Origin: JAJOKI01 sp964412405
GTDB lineage: Archaea > Halobacteriota > UBA148 > JAJOKI01
Reading direction: 5' to 3'
Assembly: GCA_964412405.1 (NCBI GenBank)
Contig: CAYPOB010000031.1
Span: 1-11,884 of the forward strand
Length of the DNA stretch: 11,884 nucleotides
A model generated the notes under the pieces. That model was not told the DNA's origin, did no database searches, and saw nothing but the letters and a program-made list of their open reading frames with translations. Below are positions 4,792-11,884 of this stretch, piece after piece. The position numbers and the translations under genes were made by a program. The number at the start of each line of letters is the position of its first letter. The stretch's first letter is position 1.

Positions 4792-6756
4792 ATGATTGAG
4801 GCGATAAGGGATATCGGTATTCTAAAAATGATTGACAAGTTCGGTGAATTTGATTCTACTGCTTTGGAATCTGTAGATTCCTTTCTGGAACAAAGAGCGA
4901 AAGCTATTGAAAGTGGAGTGTATGCGTGTCTACAGTTCGAACCGATAAACGCAGAGCATATAGGGATATTTACGATTGATGGAGAAAGGATAAGATTTAT
5001 TATAGAGAAAATAGACTCGGACGACAGCTGGAAATACTTATTTCTAAAAACCGCATCTCAGGGGACGTACATAACGCCAACATGGAAAGAAAGTCCGAGC
5101 AAGCTTGAAAAGACCTTTAATAAATATATCGAAGAATCTAAAGAGAATGATGTGGATTGGTTGCAGAACGCCGTTAAAATATTCAGATCTAACGCTATTG
5201 AGATTGGTGAATTGAAGGATGATGGAACGCTGGAAAGAAAATCGTTCTCTGAAGTGATGGAATGGGCAAAAAAAACTAAAAAGATAAAAGTATTCTCTAT
5301 AGAGATTAACGGTAGGTATAATGCGGGGATTAAAGACCTCCTTGATAGCGCTCTAAATAATAAACCAAGGGCCACCTATGAAACAAAAGATGCCCAGTCA
5401 TTCAATGTACAGGGTGTGAAATGCAGTTTGTGTCATAGTGGTGCTGAGCTCTTTCCTAATGTTCTCTCCGGTGTTGGGATAAATATTGCCAATGTGGATA
5501 AACCTGGATTCTTCCCTGGAGTTACCAGAAGGAATGCGAGTAAAGCGTTCCCGATTTGTGCACCATGCGCGGAAGCGTTATATGTCGCAAAATTCCATGT
5601 TTTCTCAGAACTTATTCAGACTATTTCAGGGCATCAAGCTTTAATCATTCCGCATTTGCTGGAGAGTAAGGATAAAAAAGAGGGATTAGATATTGTTACA
5701 TGGGCTTTGAAATTGTTGAGAAAAGATGTAGGGGGTGCAGAACGAACAGAATCCGGAATTTTAAAGGATTTATCCGAGAACAGAGGAGTATCAACAGTCA
5801 CTTTCATAATCGGTGACGTGAGAGGGCAGAGTGTACAGAATATAAGGAAAGTAATTCCTGACGTTCTTCCATCACGGCTTTCTGAGATTTCAAAGGCAAT
5901 TGAGGATATAAACAGGGCGCATGATGACTATCCTGCAAAACATCCGTTAAAATCAAAGTACCTTAATCTTAATGGCAACCTTGGAATAGTAAGAGATGTG
6001 CTTGGATCGCCCAAATATTCAAAACAAAAGGTAGGTGGTGGAAGAAAACCGTTCAAAGCATCATCAGTTGATACACTCGATCTTCTGAGTGCGATCTTTC
6101 TTAAAAGAGAATATTCTTTGAAGGCTTTATTGGCTGAGTTCTCATCGAAACTATCATATGATTTCTTGGGGGCTTTATCGGATGACGACAAGAATAAGCC
6201 AATTTACTCGATTCAGAATAACATTGCTAGTATGGTACATTTACTTTCATTCTTAGATCAACTGGAGGTGATCAAAATGAATTCGGGGAAGAATTTTGTG
6301 AGCAAATATCTTGAAAAGCACGGAGGACTGAAACCTTTGAATGACTTCTTAAACGAAGAAGCAAAGGGACTGGACACTGGGGAGAAGCAATACGCCTTCT
6401 TGGTTGGGTTGTTGTTTGGTAAGCTGATAAGTTTCCAGCAGCGGAGAGGTGTTGCGACCAGTGGCTTGAAATGGCTAAAAGGGCTTCAGTTGAGTCCACA
6501 GGACCTGATGGAGATATTCGTGAAGACGCGGGGCAAACTCGACGACTACAGCACACCCAGGAGCGCATGGTCAGACGAGATGCGGGGTGTAGCTGAGGCG
6601 ATTGGAGCGCTCGGTGCAGACATTGGAAATTGGACCATAAGCAGGAAGGAGATACCGTATTACCTATGTCTCGGGCAGAGTTTATCAGGATATTATCTGC
6701 CAGGCAAAGGTGGCGATGGACAATCTGATAATCAAGAAGAGGTGAATGAAAAATGA
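4792..6756 (+). CDS. cas8b: Type I-B Cascade large subunit Cas8b (Csh1-like)
   Basis: The 654-aa protein is the large subunit of a type I-B interference complex. By family knowledge it recognises the PAM and helps recruit Cas3. It has a paired-cysteine zinc-finger-like motif, C211-SL-C214 and C256-AP-C259 (KCSLC and PICAPC), characteristic of Csh1/TM1802-type Cas8b, followed by a long helical C-terminal half. The start begins MIEAIRDIG, as in relatives, and has GGTGGTTT just upstream; an in-frame ATG at 4774 would add six residues but has no ribosome-binding site. It is the first gene of the cas operon, and its TGA overlaps the cas7 ATG by four bases. Cas8 proteins diverge fast, so the subfamily (Csh1 versus TM1802) is less certain than the role, which the neighbours confirm. 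Confidence 0.9.
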   Translation: MIEAIRDIGILKMIDKFGEFDSTALESVDSFLEQRAKAIESGVYACLQFEPINAEHIGIFTIDGERIRFIIEKIDSDDSWKYLFLKTASQGTYITPTWKESPSKLEKTFNKYIEESKENDVDWLQNAVKIFRSNAIEIGELKDDGTLERKSFSEVMEWAKKTKKIKVFSIEINGRYNAGIKDLLDSALNNKPRATYETKDAQSFNVQGVKCSLCHSGAELFPNVLSGVGINIANVDKPGFFPGVTRRNASKAFPICAPCAEALYVAKFHVFSELIQTISGHQALIIPHLLESKDKKEGLDIVTWALKLLRKDVGGAERTESGILKDLSENRGVSTVTFIIGDVRGQSVQNIRKVIPDVLPSRLSEISKAIEDINRAHDDYPAKHPLKSKYLNLNGNLGIVRDVLGSPKYSKQKVGGGRKPFKASSVDTLDLLSAIFLKREYSLKALLAEFSSKLSYDFLGALSDDDKNKPIYSIQNNIASMVHLLSFLDQLEVIKMNSGKNFVSKYLEKHGGLKPLNDFLNEEAKGLDTGEKQYAFLVGLLFGKLISFQQRRGVATSGLKWLKGLQLSPQDLMEIFVKTRGKLDDYSTPRSAWSDEMRGVAEAIGALGADIGNWTISRKEIPYYLCLGQSLSGYYLPGKGGDGQSDNQEEVNEK

Positions 6757-7793
6757 GTGAACCGACTAAAAACAGGAATGAGTTTCTCTTCCTGTACGAT
6801 ATCAAGAATGGCAATCCCAATGGGGATCCAGATGAGAACCGACCACGTATAGACGATGTGACCAAACGGTGCTATGTGACCGATGTTCGGCTGAAGAGGT
6901 TTGTGAGAGACTATTTGATACAGACCGAGGGGGAAGATTCGATACTGGTGACCAAACTCGGCGTCAAGACTGTAAATCTCACAGATAGGGTCAAAGAAAG
7001 CCTTAAAGACATGGAAGAAAGCAAAATCGAAGGCGAAGTGCTGATGAGCACTTTGTTGGAAACTTTTGTCGATCTGAGAATGTTTGGAAGTCCACTTGCA
7101 TTTAAAAGTGCCCCAAAAGAATGGGGAGAAACAAGCAAAGTTACCGGCCCAATCCAGATTAACTTTGGTGAGACTTTACACCAGGTAGAAGAGGTAACTT
7201 TCCACGGCACAAGTGTATTCAGGTCAAGAGGGGAGGCGGAAAAGTCTCAGCAGAGAATGGGAACATTTACAACCTATTATGCCATTCCCTATGGACTCAT
7301 CGCATTCCATGGCGTTGCCAATGAAAATGCTGCTAAGACAACAGGACTTACGGAAAAAGACCTTGATAAATTTAAGGTTGCACTCTGGAAAGGCGTCAGA
7401 GAAACATCTTCTGCTCATACCCGTACAAAGCGAGATCAACAGCCGAGACTACTTCTAAACATAGTTTACAAAGAGAAAATTGAGATTGAAGAGAACGGGG
7501 CTAAGAAAGAGGTTCCAACAGAGTATCATATTGGAGCACTCGAAGAGAAAGTCACACTGACACCAACGGCAGATGATAGAGACGAGATCAATATCCGAAC
7601 GTTCAAGGATTATATGCTTGACTTTAGTAGATTGATCACTGCCATCACGAAAGTAAAATCCAAGATAGAACGAATAGAATACTGTTTCTCTCCAGAATTT
7701 GCAGAGCTCTATAACGATGCATTGATTTCTGAATTGAAGACTTCGTTGAATGGAATTGACGTGAAAGACATTGATATAGATAGATTGGGTTAG
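6753..7793 (+). CDS. cas7: Cascade backbone protein Cas7 (Csh2 family)
   Basis: The 346-aa RAMP protein polymerises along the crRNA spacer to form the backbone of the I-B Cascade. The N-terminal Csh2 signature is clear (LYDIKNGNPNGDPDENRPR, 14-32), followed by VTDVRLKRFVRDYL (42-55), the MFGSPLAF block (110-117) and TGPIQINFGETLHQVE (131-146), all typical of Cas7b/Csh2. Length is normal. The start ATG overlaps the cas8b stop (ATGA, 6753-6756) and has GAGGTGAATG upstream, giving coupled translation. That suits a subunit needed in many more copies than Cas8b. Confidence 0.95.
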   Translation: MSEPTKNRNEFLFLYDIKNGNPNGDPDENRPRIDDVTKRCYVTDVRLKRFVRDYLIQTEGEDSILVTKLGVKTVNLTDRVKESLKDMEESKIEGEVLMSTLLETFVDLRMFGSPLAFKSAPKEWGETSKVTGPIQINFGETLHQVEEVTFHGTSVFRSRGEAEKSQQRMGTFTTYYAIPYGLIAFHGVANENAAKTTGLTEKDLDKFKVALWKGVRETSSAHTRTKRDQQPRLLLNIVYKEKIEIEENGAKKEVPTEYHIGALEEKVTLTPTADDRDEINIRTFKDYMLDFSRLITAITKVKSKIERIEYCFSPEFAELYNDALISELKTSLNGIDVKDIDIDRLG

Positions 7794-7806
7794 ATGAAGG
7801 GTTAAC

Positions 7807-8571
7807 ATGGATTCTCTTCCGATTGTGGTCTTCAGATATCATGGAAGGTATGGGCACTTTCGCAAGCCCTATAGTAATGTATCTTCCCTCTCCTACCCTT
7901 TTCCGCCAAGAACGGCTATTGCAGGTCTATTGGGAGCAATTCTTGGAGTTAAGAAGGAGATGGTTGCTGAGACTTTCAATTACGATAATGCGCGGATTGC
8001 GGTTGAGATGGATACAGAGGTAAAAACAGTCACGCATGTAACCAACTTCAGGCAGGACAGTCCAGGAGATGTTAATTACTCAATCAAACGTCCAAAACGT
8101 GACTGGAAACCCAAACCATTGAAGAGGGTGCCCGATCAGAATATATCTACTCAAATTCCGATGGAACTCCTGCGAAATCCATCATATCTCGTCTATGTCA
8201 ATCTAACTAATCGTATGGATGAATTGATATCTCGCATCAAGACCGAGCGGTATGTGTACACGCCATGCATGGGGCTCTCGGAATTTCTTGTGGAAGTCGA
8301 GTATATCTCTGAAGGAGTGGCAGAACCACTGGAGCCAGGTGAGTTTGATGTATCGACTGTGGTTTGCAAGGACGACTGCTCTCTCGTGCTGGATCGTTTA
8401 AATCCGGAAGAAGGGCACAACATTCACGAATTGAAAGTACCCCATCTCGGGACGGCAGAGAGAACCTTCACCTACAGGCGTTATATAGTGGATATGTCAT
8501 CAAAACCGCTGCCAATCCGGATGAAGGAGAGGGCGTATCAGTATAAGGATAAAATCATCGCCTTTCTGTGA
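7807..8571 (+). CDS. cas5: Cascade subunit Cas5 (Cas5h type, I-B)
   Basis: The 254-aa RAMP protein caps the 5' handle of the crRNA in Cascade and contacts Cas8b. The N-terminal ferredoxin-like strand (LPIVVFRYHGRYGHFRKPY, 4-22) and the family block YPFPPRTAIAGLLGAILGV (30-48) identify Cas5. The body and the C-terminal MSSKPLPIRMK stretch are as in I-B members. A GAAGGGTT ribosome-binding site precedes the ATG, 13 nt after the cas7 stop. The dedicated Cas6 at 11006 means this Cas5 is not expected to process pre-crRNA, unlike Cas5c/d of type I-C. The gene is complete. Confidence 0.93.
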   Translation: MDSLPIVVFRYHGRYGHFRKPYSNVSSLSYPFPPRTAIAGLLGAILGVKKEMVAETFNYDNARIAVEMDTEVKTVTHVTNFRQDSPGDVNYSIKRPKRDWKPKPLKRVPDQNISTQIPMELLRNPSYLVYVNLTNRMDELISRIKTERYVYTPCMGLSEFLVEVEYISEGVAEPLEPGEFDVSTVVCKDDCSLVLDRLNPEEGHNIHELKVPHLGTAERTFTYRRYIVDMSSKPLPIRMKERAYQYKDKIIAFL

Positions 8572-8578
8572 TGTTGCA

Positions 8579-10993
8579 ATGGAACATAAACTTATATCGC
8601 ATTCACTGGATCATCCTCTGACGCTGGAAGACCATATTTATCAGGTCTGTAGAGCCGCTAACTATCTTGTTTCTCAAAAATCACTGAATTTCAAGGGGAT
8701 TTCTAAGGAACAGATTGTGGAGTTGTGCATTCTGACCGCACTCTGCCATGACTTTGGTAAGAGCACGGCATTCTTTCAGGACTATATCCAGAGCAAGATG
8801 GATGGCCCAGAGTATGAAGGAAATACGAGAGATAAATCGCATTCCTTAATTTCTGCTTTCTTTGGCTGGCATATAACCGAAAAATGGATATCAAGAAACG
8901 ATCGACTTGCTGAACATTGGAAACCATTCCTGCCGTTCGCTGTCTTTCTGGCTATCGATGGGCATCACGGGAGATATAAGAGTATAGAAGATGTATTGAA
9001 GAGCGTCGATGAAAATTATAATCTGTTGGGGAGGCAGGTTAATAGAGTTCAACCGGGGATATACGAGTATGAATCGTCTGGTTTTAAGCTCTCTGATGGG
9101 AAGGATTTCAGCGTTGGTACAATCGATTCTATATTAAGCAAGATTAGAAGATTACATAGAAAATATGGAAAGATTAACCTCGATATTCAGATAGAACATA
9201 GAATTCTGGCATTATTTCTGTATTCCATTCTTTTAGAGTCGGATAAGGCATATCTTGCTTCAGATAGTCCTGAACAGTATGAAAGAGAACCTATTACTAT
9301 TCCGGATGATCTTGTGGATAAGCATCTTAAAAAACTAAAGAAAGATAAAGCCATAGATGAAGAGCGGGCTAAGGCGCATGAAGAGGTTATCTCTGATGTT
9401 AACATATTTCCATTAAGCGAAAGAATACACTCAATTACTTTGCCTACGGGATTGGGGAAAACCCTGCTATCGGCATCGTGGGCATTAAAACTCAGAGATA
9501 GGATTAAACAATTGGAAGGGTTTACACCCAAGATAATCATTTCACTTCCTTTTCTTTCCATTATCGAACAGACAGACGAAGTTTATAAAGAATTTCTTGG
9601 TGAATTTTATGAAAAATATAAAGATCGCCTTTATATGCCAAGGTATTCCATAGCTGATTTTAAATATGAAGACGGTGTCGATGAGGAGGAGCGAAGCGAT
9701 AATTCGGTTGATTTTTTCTTGAATATCTGGAACTCTGAAATCATTGTTTCAACGTTTGATCAATTGCTCTACTCGTTGTTTTCATTGAAATCAAAACACC
9801 TTATGCGCTTTCACAACCTGTTCAATGCGATAATAGTCTTTGATGAGATACAGGCACTGCCGTCAGAACTATGGAAACCGTTTGAATATTTCTTCAAGAA
9901 ATTGTCAGAGGTCGGAGGCACACATATCCTATTGATGTCTGCCACACAACCAGAATTTTTCCCGGGCGCAATAGAACGAGTTCCAGAACATGAAGAGTAT
10001 TTTAAAAGTCGTAGACGGGTAAATCTTCATATAAAACCAAAAGAGAGATCACTTGAAAGTTTTATGGAGAATCTGCCAGATCTTTTGAATGAACACTCTG
10101 ATGAATCATTGATGATCGTACTGAACACACGAGATTCCAGTAAGTCGATTTTTAAAAAGATAGAAGAGATGATTGATGAAAGAACGATTCTTGAACGACC
10201 GCTGATCTACTTATCATCTCTTGTTGCTCCGTCACAGAGAACCAATCGGATTTTAGATATCAAGCGTTGCATCGAAAAAGAACTGAATCCAGTTATTGTA
10301 ACGACTCAGTGCATCGAGGCTGGTGTAGATATCGATGTTGACCATATTGTACGGGATTGGGCTCCGATGGATTCAATCTTTCAGGTTTGCGGCAGATGCA
10401 ACCGCAATGGGCAAAAAGGAACAGGTGGAGTTGAAATTGTTAAACTTGTATCAGATAAGGGGTGGATTTTCTCCAATATGGTTTATGATAACATCCTTTT
10501 AGATTGCACAGAGTTTAGTATGAGTGGAAATATTGAAATTCCGGAAGAACAGTTTTACAATCTTGGATATCGTTATTTCGAGATGGTGAGAGGGCGATTA
10601 GGGAAATCGATGAAGATTGTGAGAGCTTATGCACAATACGCTCATAAATATGACGAAACGATTGTAGATATCAAAAAGCTATTGCGGGGCGACGAGTATC
10701 AAGAACAATTCATAGTCTCGTCCTTGGATAAAAATTTGCCAAACGAGATTGACAAGGCGCTGATGATAGAAGATAGATGGAAAAGACGCTATGCTATAAA
10801 ACGTCTCAGCAAGAATATTTCAGAACATTCCGTGAGTATACGGTTTGAAAAATGGATGCCTTGCAGACCAGACGATCTGACGATACGTCAAATCGGAAAC
10901 TTTAGGATTCTGGATGAACAATTTTATGATAAAAAAGGTGTGGGGTTAGATGTTGATCTTAAAAATCCTATTGGTGGAACCCTAATCTTCTAA
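8579..10993 (+). CDS. cas3: Cas3: HD nuclease fused to SF2 helicase
   Basis: The 804-aa effector unwinds and degrades Cascade-bound target DNA. The N-terminal HD nuclease has His19, the His57-Asp58 pair (CHDFGKS), His88 (SHSL), His129-His130 (DGHHGRYK) and Asp222 (ESDKAYLA) as likely metal ligands. The helicase has Walker A LPTGLGKT (288-295, Lys294), DEIQ (422-425) in place of DEAD/DEAH, SAT (454-456), motif V TTQCIEAGVDIDVD (575-588) and motif VI QVCGRCNR (602-609). All motifs are intact. DEIQ is seen in other type I-B Cas3 proteins. The ATG sits 7 nt after the cas5 stop, with GTGAT (8568-8572), which overlaps that stop, as a plausible ribosome-binding site. The HD part is fused, not split as Cas3''. 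Confidence 0.96.
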   Translation: MEHKLISHSLDHPLTLEDHIYQVCRAANYLVSQKSLNFKGISKEQIVELCILTALCHDFGKSTAFFQDYIQSKMDGPEYEGNTRDKSHSLISAFFGWHITEKWISRNDRLAEHWKPFLPFAVFLAIDGHHGRYKSIEDVLKSVDENYNLLGRQVNRVQPGIYEYESSGFKLSDGKDFSVGTIDSILSKIRRLHRKYGKINLDIQIEHRILALFLYSILLESDKAYLASDSPEQYEREPITIPDDLVDKHLKKLKKDKAIDEERAKAHEEVISDVNIFPLSERIHSITLPTGLGKTLLSASWALKLRDRIKQLEGFTPKIIISLPFLSIIEQTDEVYKEFLGEFYEKYKDRLYMPRYSIADFKYEDGVDEEERSDNSVDFFLNIWNSEIIVSTFDQLLYSLFSLKSKHLMRFHNLFNAIIVFDEIQALPSELWKPFEYFFKKLSEVGGTHILLMSATQPEFFPGAIERVPEHEEYFKSRRRVNLHIKPKERSLESFMENLPDLLNEHSDESLMIVLNTRDSSKSIFKKIEEMIDERTILERPLIYLSSLVAPSQRTNRILDIKRCIEKELNPVIVTTQCIEAGVDIDVDHIVRDWAPMDSIFQVCGRCNRNGQKGTGGVEIVKLVSDKGWIFSNMVYDNILLDCTEFSMSGNIEIPEEQFYNLGYRYFEMVRGRLGKSMKIVRAYAQYAHKYDETIVDIKKLLRGDEYQEQFIVSSLDKNLPNEIDKALMIEDRWKRRYAIKRLSKNISEHSVSIRFEKWMPCRPDDLTIRQIGNFRILDEQFYDKKGVGLDVDLKNPIGGTLIF

Positions 10994-11005
10994 AAGGACG
11001 ATCTC

Positions 11006-11710
11006 ATGAAACTAAAAACTCTAACCTTAACTTTGGAATTGTCACAGAGCAAGTTCTGTGAGAGTACCAGATGTTCCATCTGGTACACCGATAAGCCCAT
11101 CAAAGAAGACGCATCAAAGCTCAGAGGTTTCTTTGCATCCAAGTTCACTGAATATGCGCTTCTTCATCAGCATGATGTCGGTAAACTCATCTATCGATAC
11201 CCTAAAATCCAGTATAAGATGATCGATGGTGTGCCTCTTGTTCTGGGGATTGGAGAGGGCGCAGATGTGCTAAAGGAGATTTATGATAAGTATGATGAGA
11301 TAAGGCTTGATGAGAACACCTATAATGTTGTTGGAAGAGGCATTACTTTGAAAGAGGTGGATTTTGGTCTTTGTGATGGAATTTACAGTTATAGTTTTAT
11401 CACGCCATGGATCGCTTTAAGCCAGAAGAACTATGAAAAGTATTGGAAATCTGATAGAGTAGGGCAGAGGGAGCTTTTGCGGAGAACACTCATTGGGAAC
11501 ATTCTTTCTGCATCGAAGGGGTTGGACTATACGGTTCCAGATGAGATCAAGCTGGATATAGTGGGGAGAGTAACTCCGAAAAAGTGTTTCATCAAAAAAA
11601 CACCACTTGTAGGATTCGGGTGTGATTTTATGGTGAACTTCAATATCCCGGATCTCATAGGTCTCGGTAAGTCCGTTTCGCGTGGTTTTGGTGCTGTTAG
11701 GATTGTGTGA
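11006..11710 (+). CDS. cas6: CRISPR pre-crRNA endoribonuclease Cas6 (Cas6b type)
   Basis: The 234-aa RNase cleaves repeat RNA to make mature crRNAs. The C-terminal glycine-rich loop GLGKSVSRGFGAV (219-231) is the Cas6 hallmark. The N-terminal part contains SKFTEYALLHQHD (45-57); the His54-x-His56 pair resembles the two-histidine active site described for Methanococcus maripaludis Cas6b, and I infer these are the catalytic residues. VPLVLGIGEGADVL (76-89) is also typical of this branch. The ATG has AGGACGATC upstream, 12 nt after cas3, and cas1 follows after 2 nt. In many I-B loci cas6 comes first, before cas8b; here it lies between interference and adaptation genes. The gene is complete. Confidence 0.9.
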   Translation: MKLKTLTLTLELSQSKFCESTRCSIWYTDKPIKEDASKLRGFFASKFTEYALLHQHDVGKLIYRYPKIQYKMIDGVPLVLGIGEGADVLKEIYDKYDEIRLDENTYNVVGRGITLKEVDFGLCDGIYSYSFITPWIALSQKNYEKYWKSDRVGQRELLRRTLIGNILSASKGLDYTVPDEIKLDIVGRVTPKKCFIKKTPLVGFGCDFMVNFNIPDLIGLGKSVSRGFGAVRIV

Positions 11711-11712
11711 AA

Positions 11713-11884
11713 ATGCAGTTAGTAATCAACACCCGTGGTTCATATCTCAGGAAAAAAGGTGATTGTTTTCTGGTCAAAAATGATGATAGGGTTTTTGAGG
11801 TCTCCGTTAGGAAAGTTGACAGCATTTTAATCACGACTTCTGCCTACATATCCACAGATGCCATTCAGTTTGCAGTTGAGAATA
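11713..11884 (+). CDS. cas1: CRISPR integrase Cas1, N-terminal 57 residues
   Basis: This is the start of Cas1, the metal-dependent integrase that, with Cas2, inserts new spacers. The visible 57 residues begin MQLVINTRGSYLRKKGDCF and continue with VRKVDSILITTSAYISTDAI, the beta-rich N-terminal domain of type I-B Cas1 (loop GSYLRKKG, then the conserved strand before STDAI). The catalytic Glu/His/Asp residues lie in the C-terminal domain beyond the window. The ATG is 2 nt after the cas6 stop, so it is in the same operon. No cas4 lies between cas3 and cas1, so cas4, if present, would be downstream with cas2. Confidence 0.93.
   Translation, partial: MQLVINTRGSYLRKKGDCFLVKNDDRVFEVSVRKVDSILITTSAYISTDAIQFAVEN

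Noticed and set aside
6272..6865. Long minus-strand open frame (197 codons) across the cas8b/cas7 junction
   Set aside because: It lies wholly antisense to two well-identified cas genes, has low-complexity Ser/Leu/Arg-rich content and no ribosome-binding site; it is a shadow frame.
9187..9561. Minus-strand open frame of 124 codons inside cas3
   Set aside because: It is antisense to the conserved Cas3 helicase region, with no family features or promoter.
9842..9853. Inactivated Cas3 helicase because the Walker B motif is DEIQ instead of DEAD/DEAH
   Set aside because: The catalytic Asp and Glu are kept, DEIQ is common in type I-B Cas3 proteins, and all other helicase motifs are intact.
1..11884. 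tRNA or rRNA genes
   Set aside because: No cloverleaf-like segments with conserved GGTTCRANYCC-type T-arms and no rRNA sequence were recognised; a covariance-model scan was not possible here.

Overview
The window looks like a euryarchaeal chromosome segment, probably from a methanogen/ANME/Archaeoglobi-type lineage. The basis is an archaeal-type malate dehydrogenase very like the Archaeoglobus enzyme, an archaeal Pth2 peptidyl-tRNA hydrolase, a geranylgeranyl-reductase-family flavoprotein (archaeal lipid saturation), and A/T-rich TATA boxes centred about 26-30 nt upstream of several starts. The lineage is inferred from gene families only; there is no rRNA or tRNA in the window.

Layout. (1) 1-534, minus strand: the first 14 codons of an unknown gene and, upstream of it, a 158-aa protein with two membrane segments and a charged helical tail. 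(2) 562-713: a 152-bp unit bounded by 20-bp terminal inverted repeats (18/20 identical), which abuts the malate dehydrogenase stop codon. It is best read as a MITE or other non-autonomous insertion-sequence derivative. (3) 714-2279, minus strand: a tight housekeeping operon, transcribed as small conserved hypothetical - pth2 - mdh. It shares a divergent, nearly symmetric promoter region with (4) the plus-strand geranylgeranyl-reductase-family gene at 2339-3508. (5) 3509-4791: a small accessory island. It holds a DUF4258-type toxin-like gene overlapping an antitoxin that joins a four-cysteine YgiT/MqsA-type zinc finger to an AbrB/MazE-type DNA-binding domain. It also holds a separate 79-aa protein with an AbrB-like tail, and what look like gene remnants, including a minus-strand fragment resembling the N-terminus of a metallo-beta-lactamase-fold protein. 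(6) 4792 to the window end: a compact type I-B CRISPR-Cas operon, cas8b-cas7-cas5-cas3-cas6b-cas1. The last gene is cut by the window edge. No CRISPR array is visible inside the window.

How the genes work together. Cas8b (large subunit), Cas7 (crRNA backbone), Cas5 (5'-handle cap) and Cas6b (pre-crRNA processing) would form the I-B Cascade. Cas3 (HD nuclease fused to an SF2 helicase) degrades targets, and Cas1 begins the adaptation module. All key catalytic motifs visible in Cas3 and Cas6 are intact, so the system looks functional. The genes are spaced by 2-13 nt or overlap by 4 nt, which indicates co-transcription from a promoter upstream of 4792. The placement of cas6 between cas3 and cas1, instead of at the head of the operon, and the lack of cas4 before cas1 depart from the commonest I-B order. 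The toxin-antitoxin-like genes lie immediately upstream on the same strand, the kind of defence-island clustering that could stabilise the locus, though nothing in the sequence proves a functional link. I do not see a clearly undescribed system; the most distinctive items are the zinc-finger/AbrB fusion antitoxin, the MITE-like element, the inverted repeat around the presumed cas promoter, and the gene debris between the two modules.
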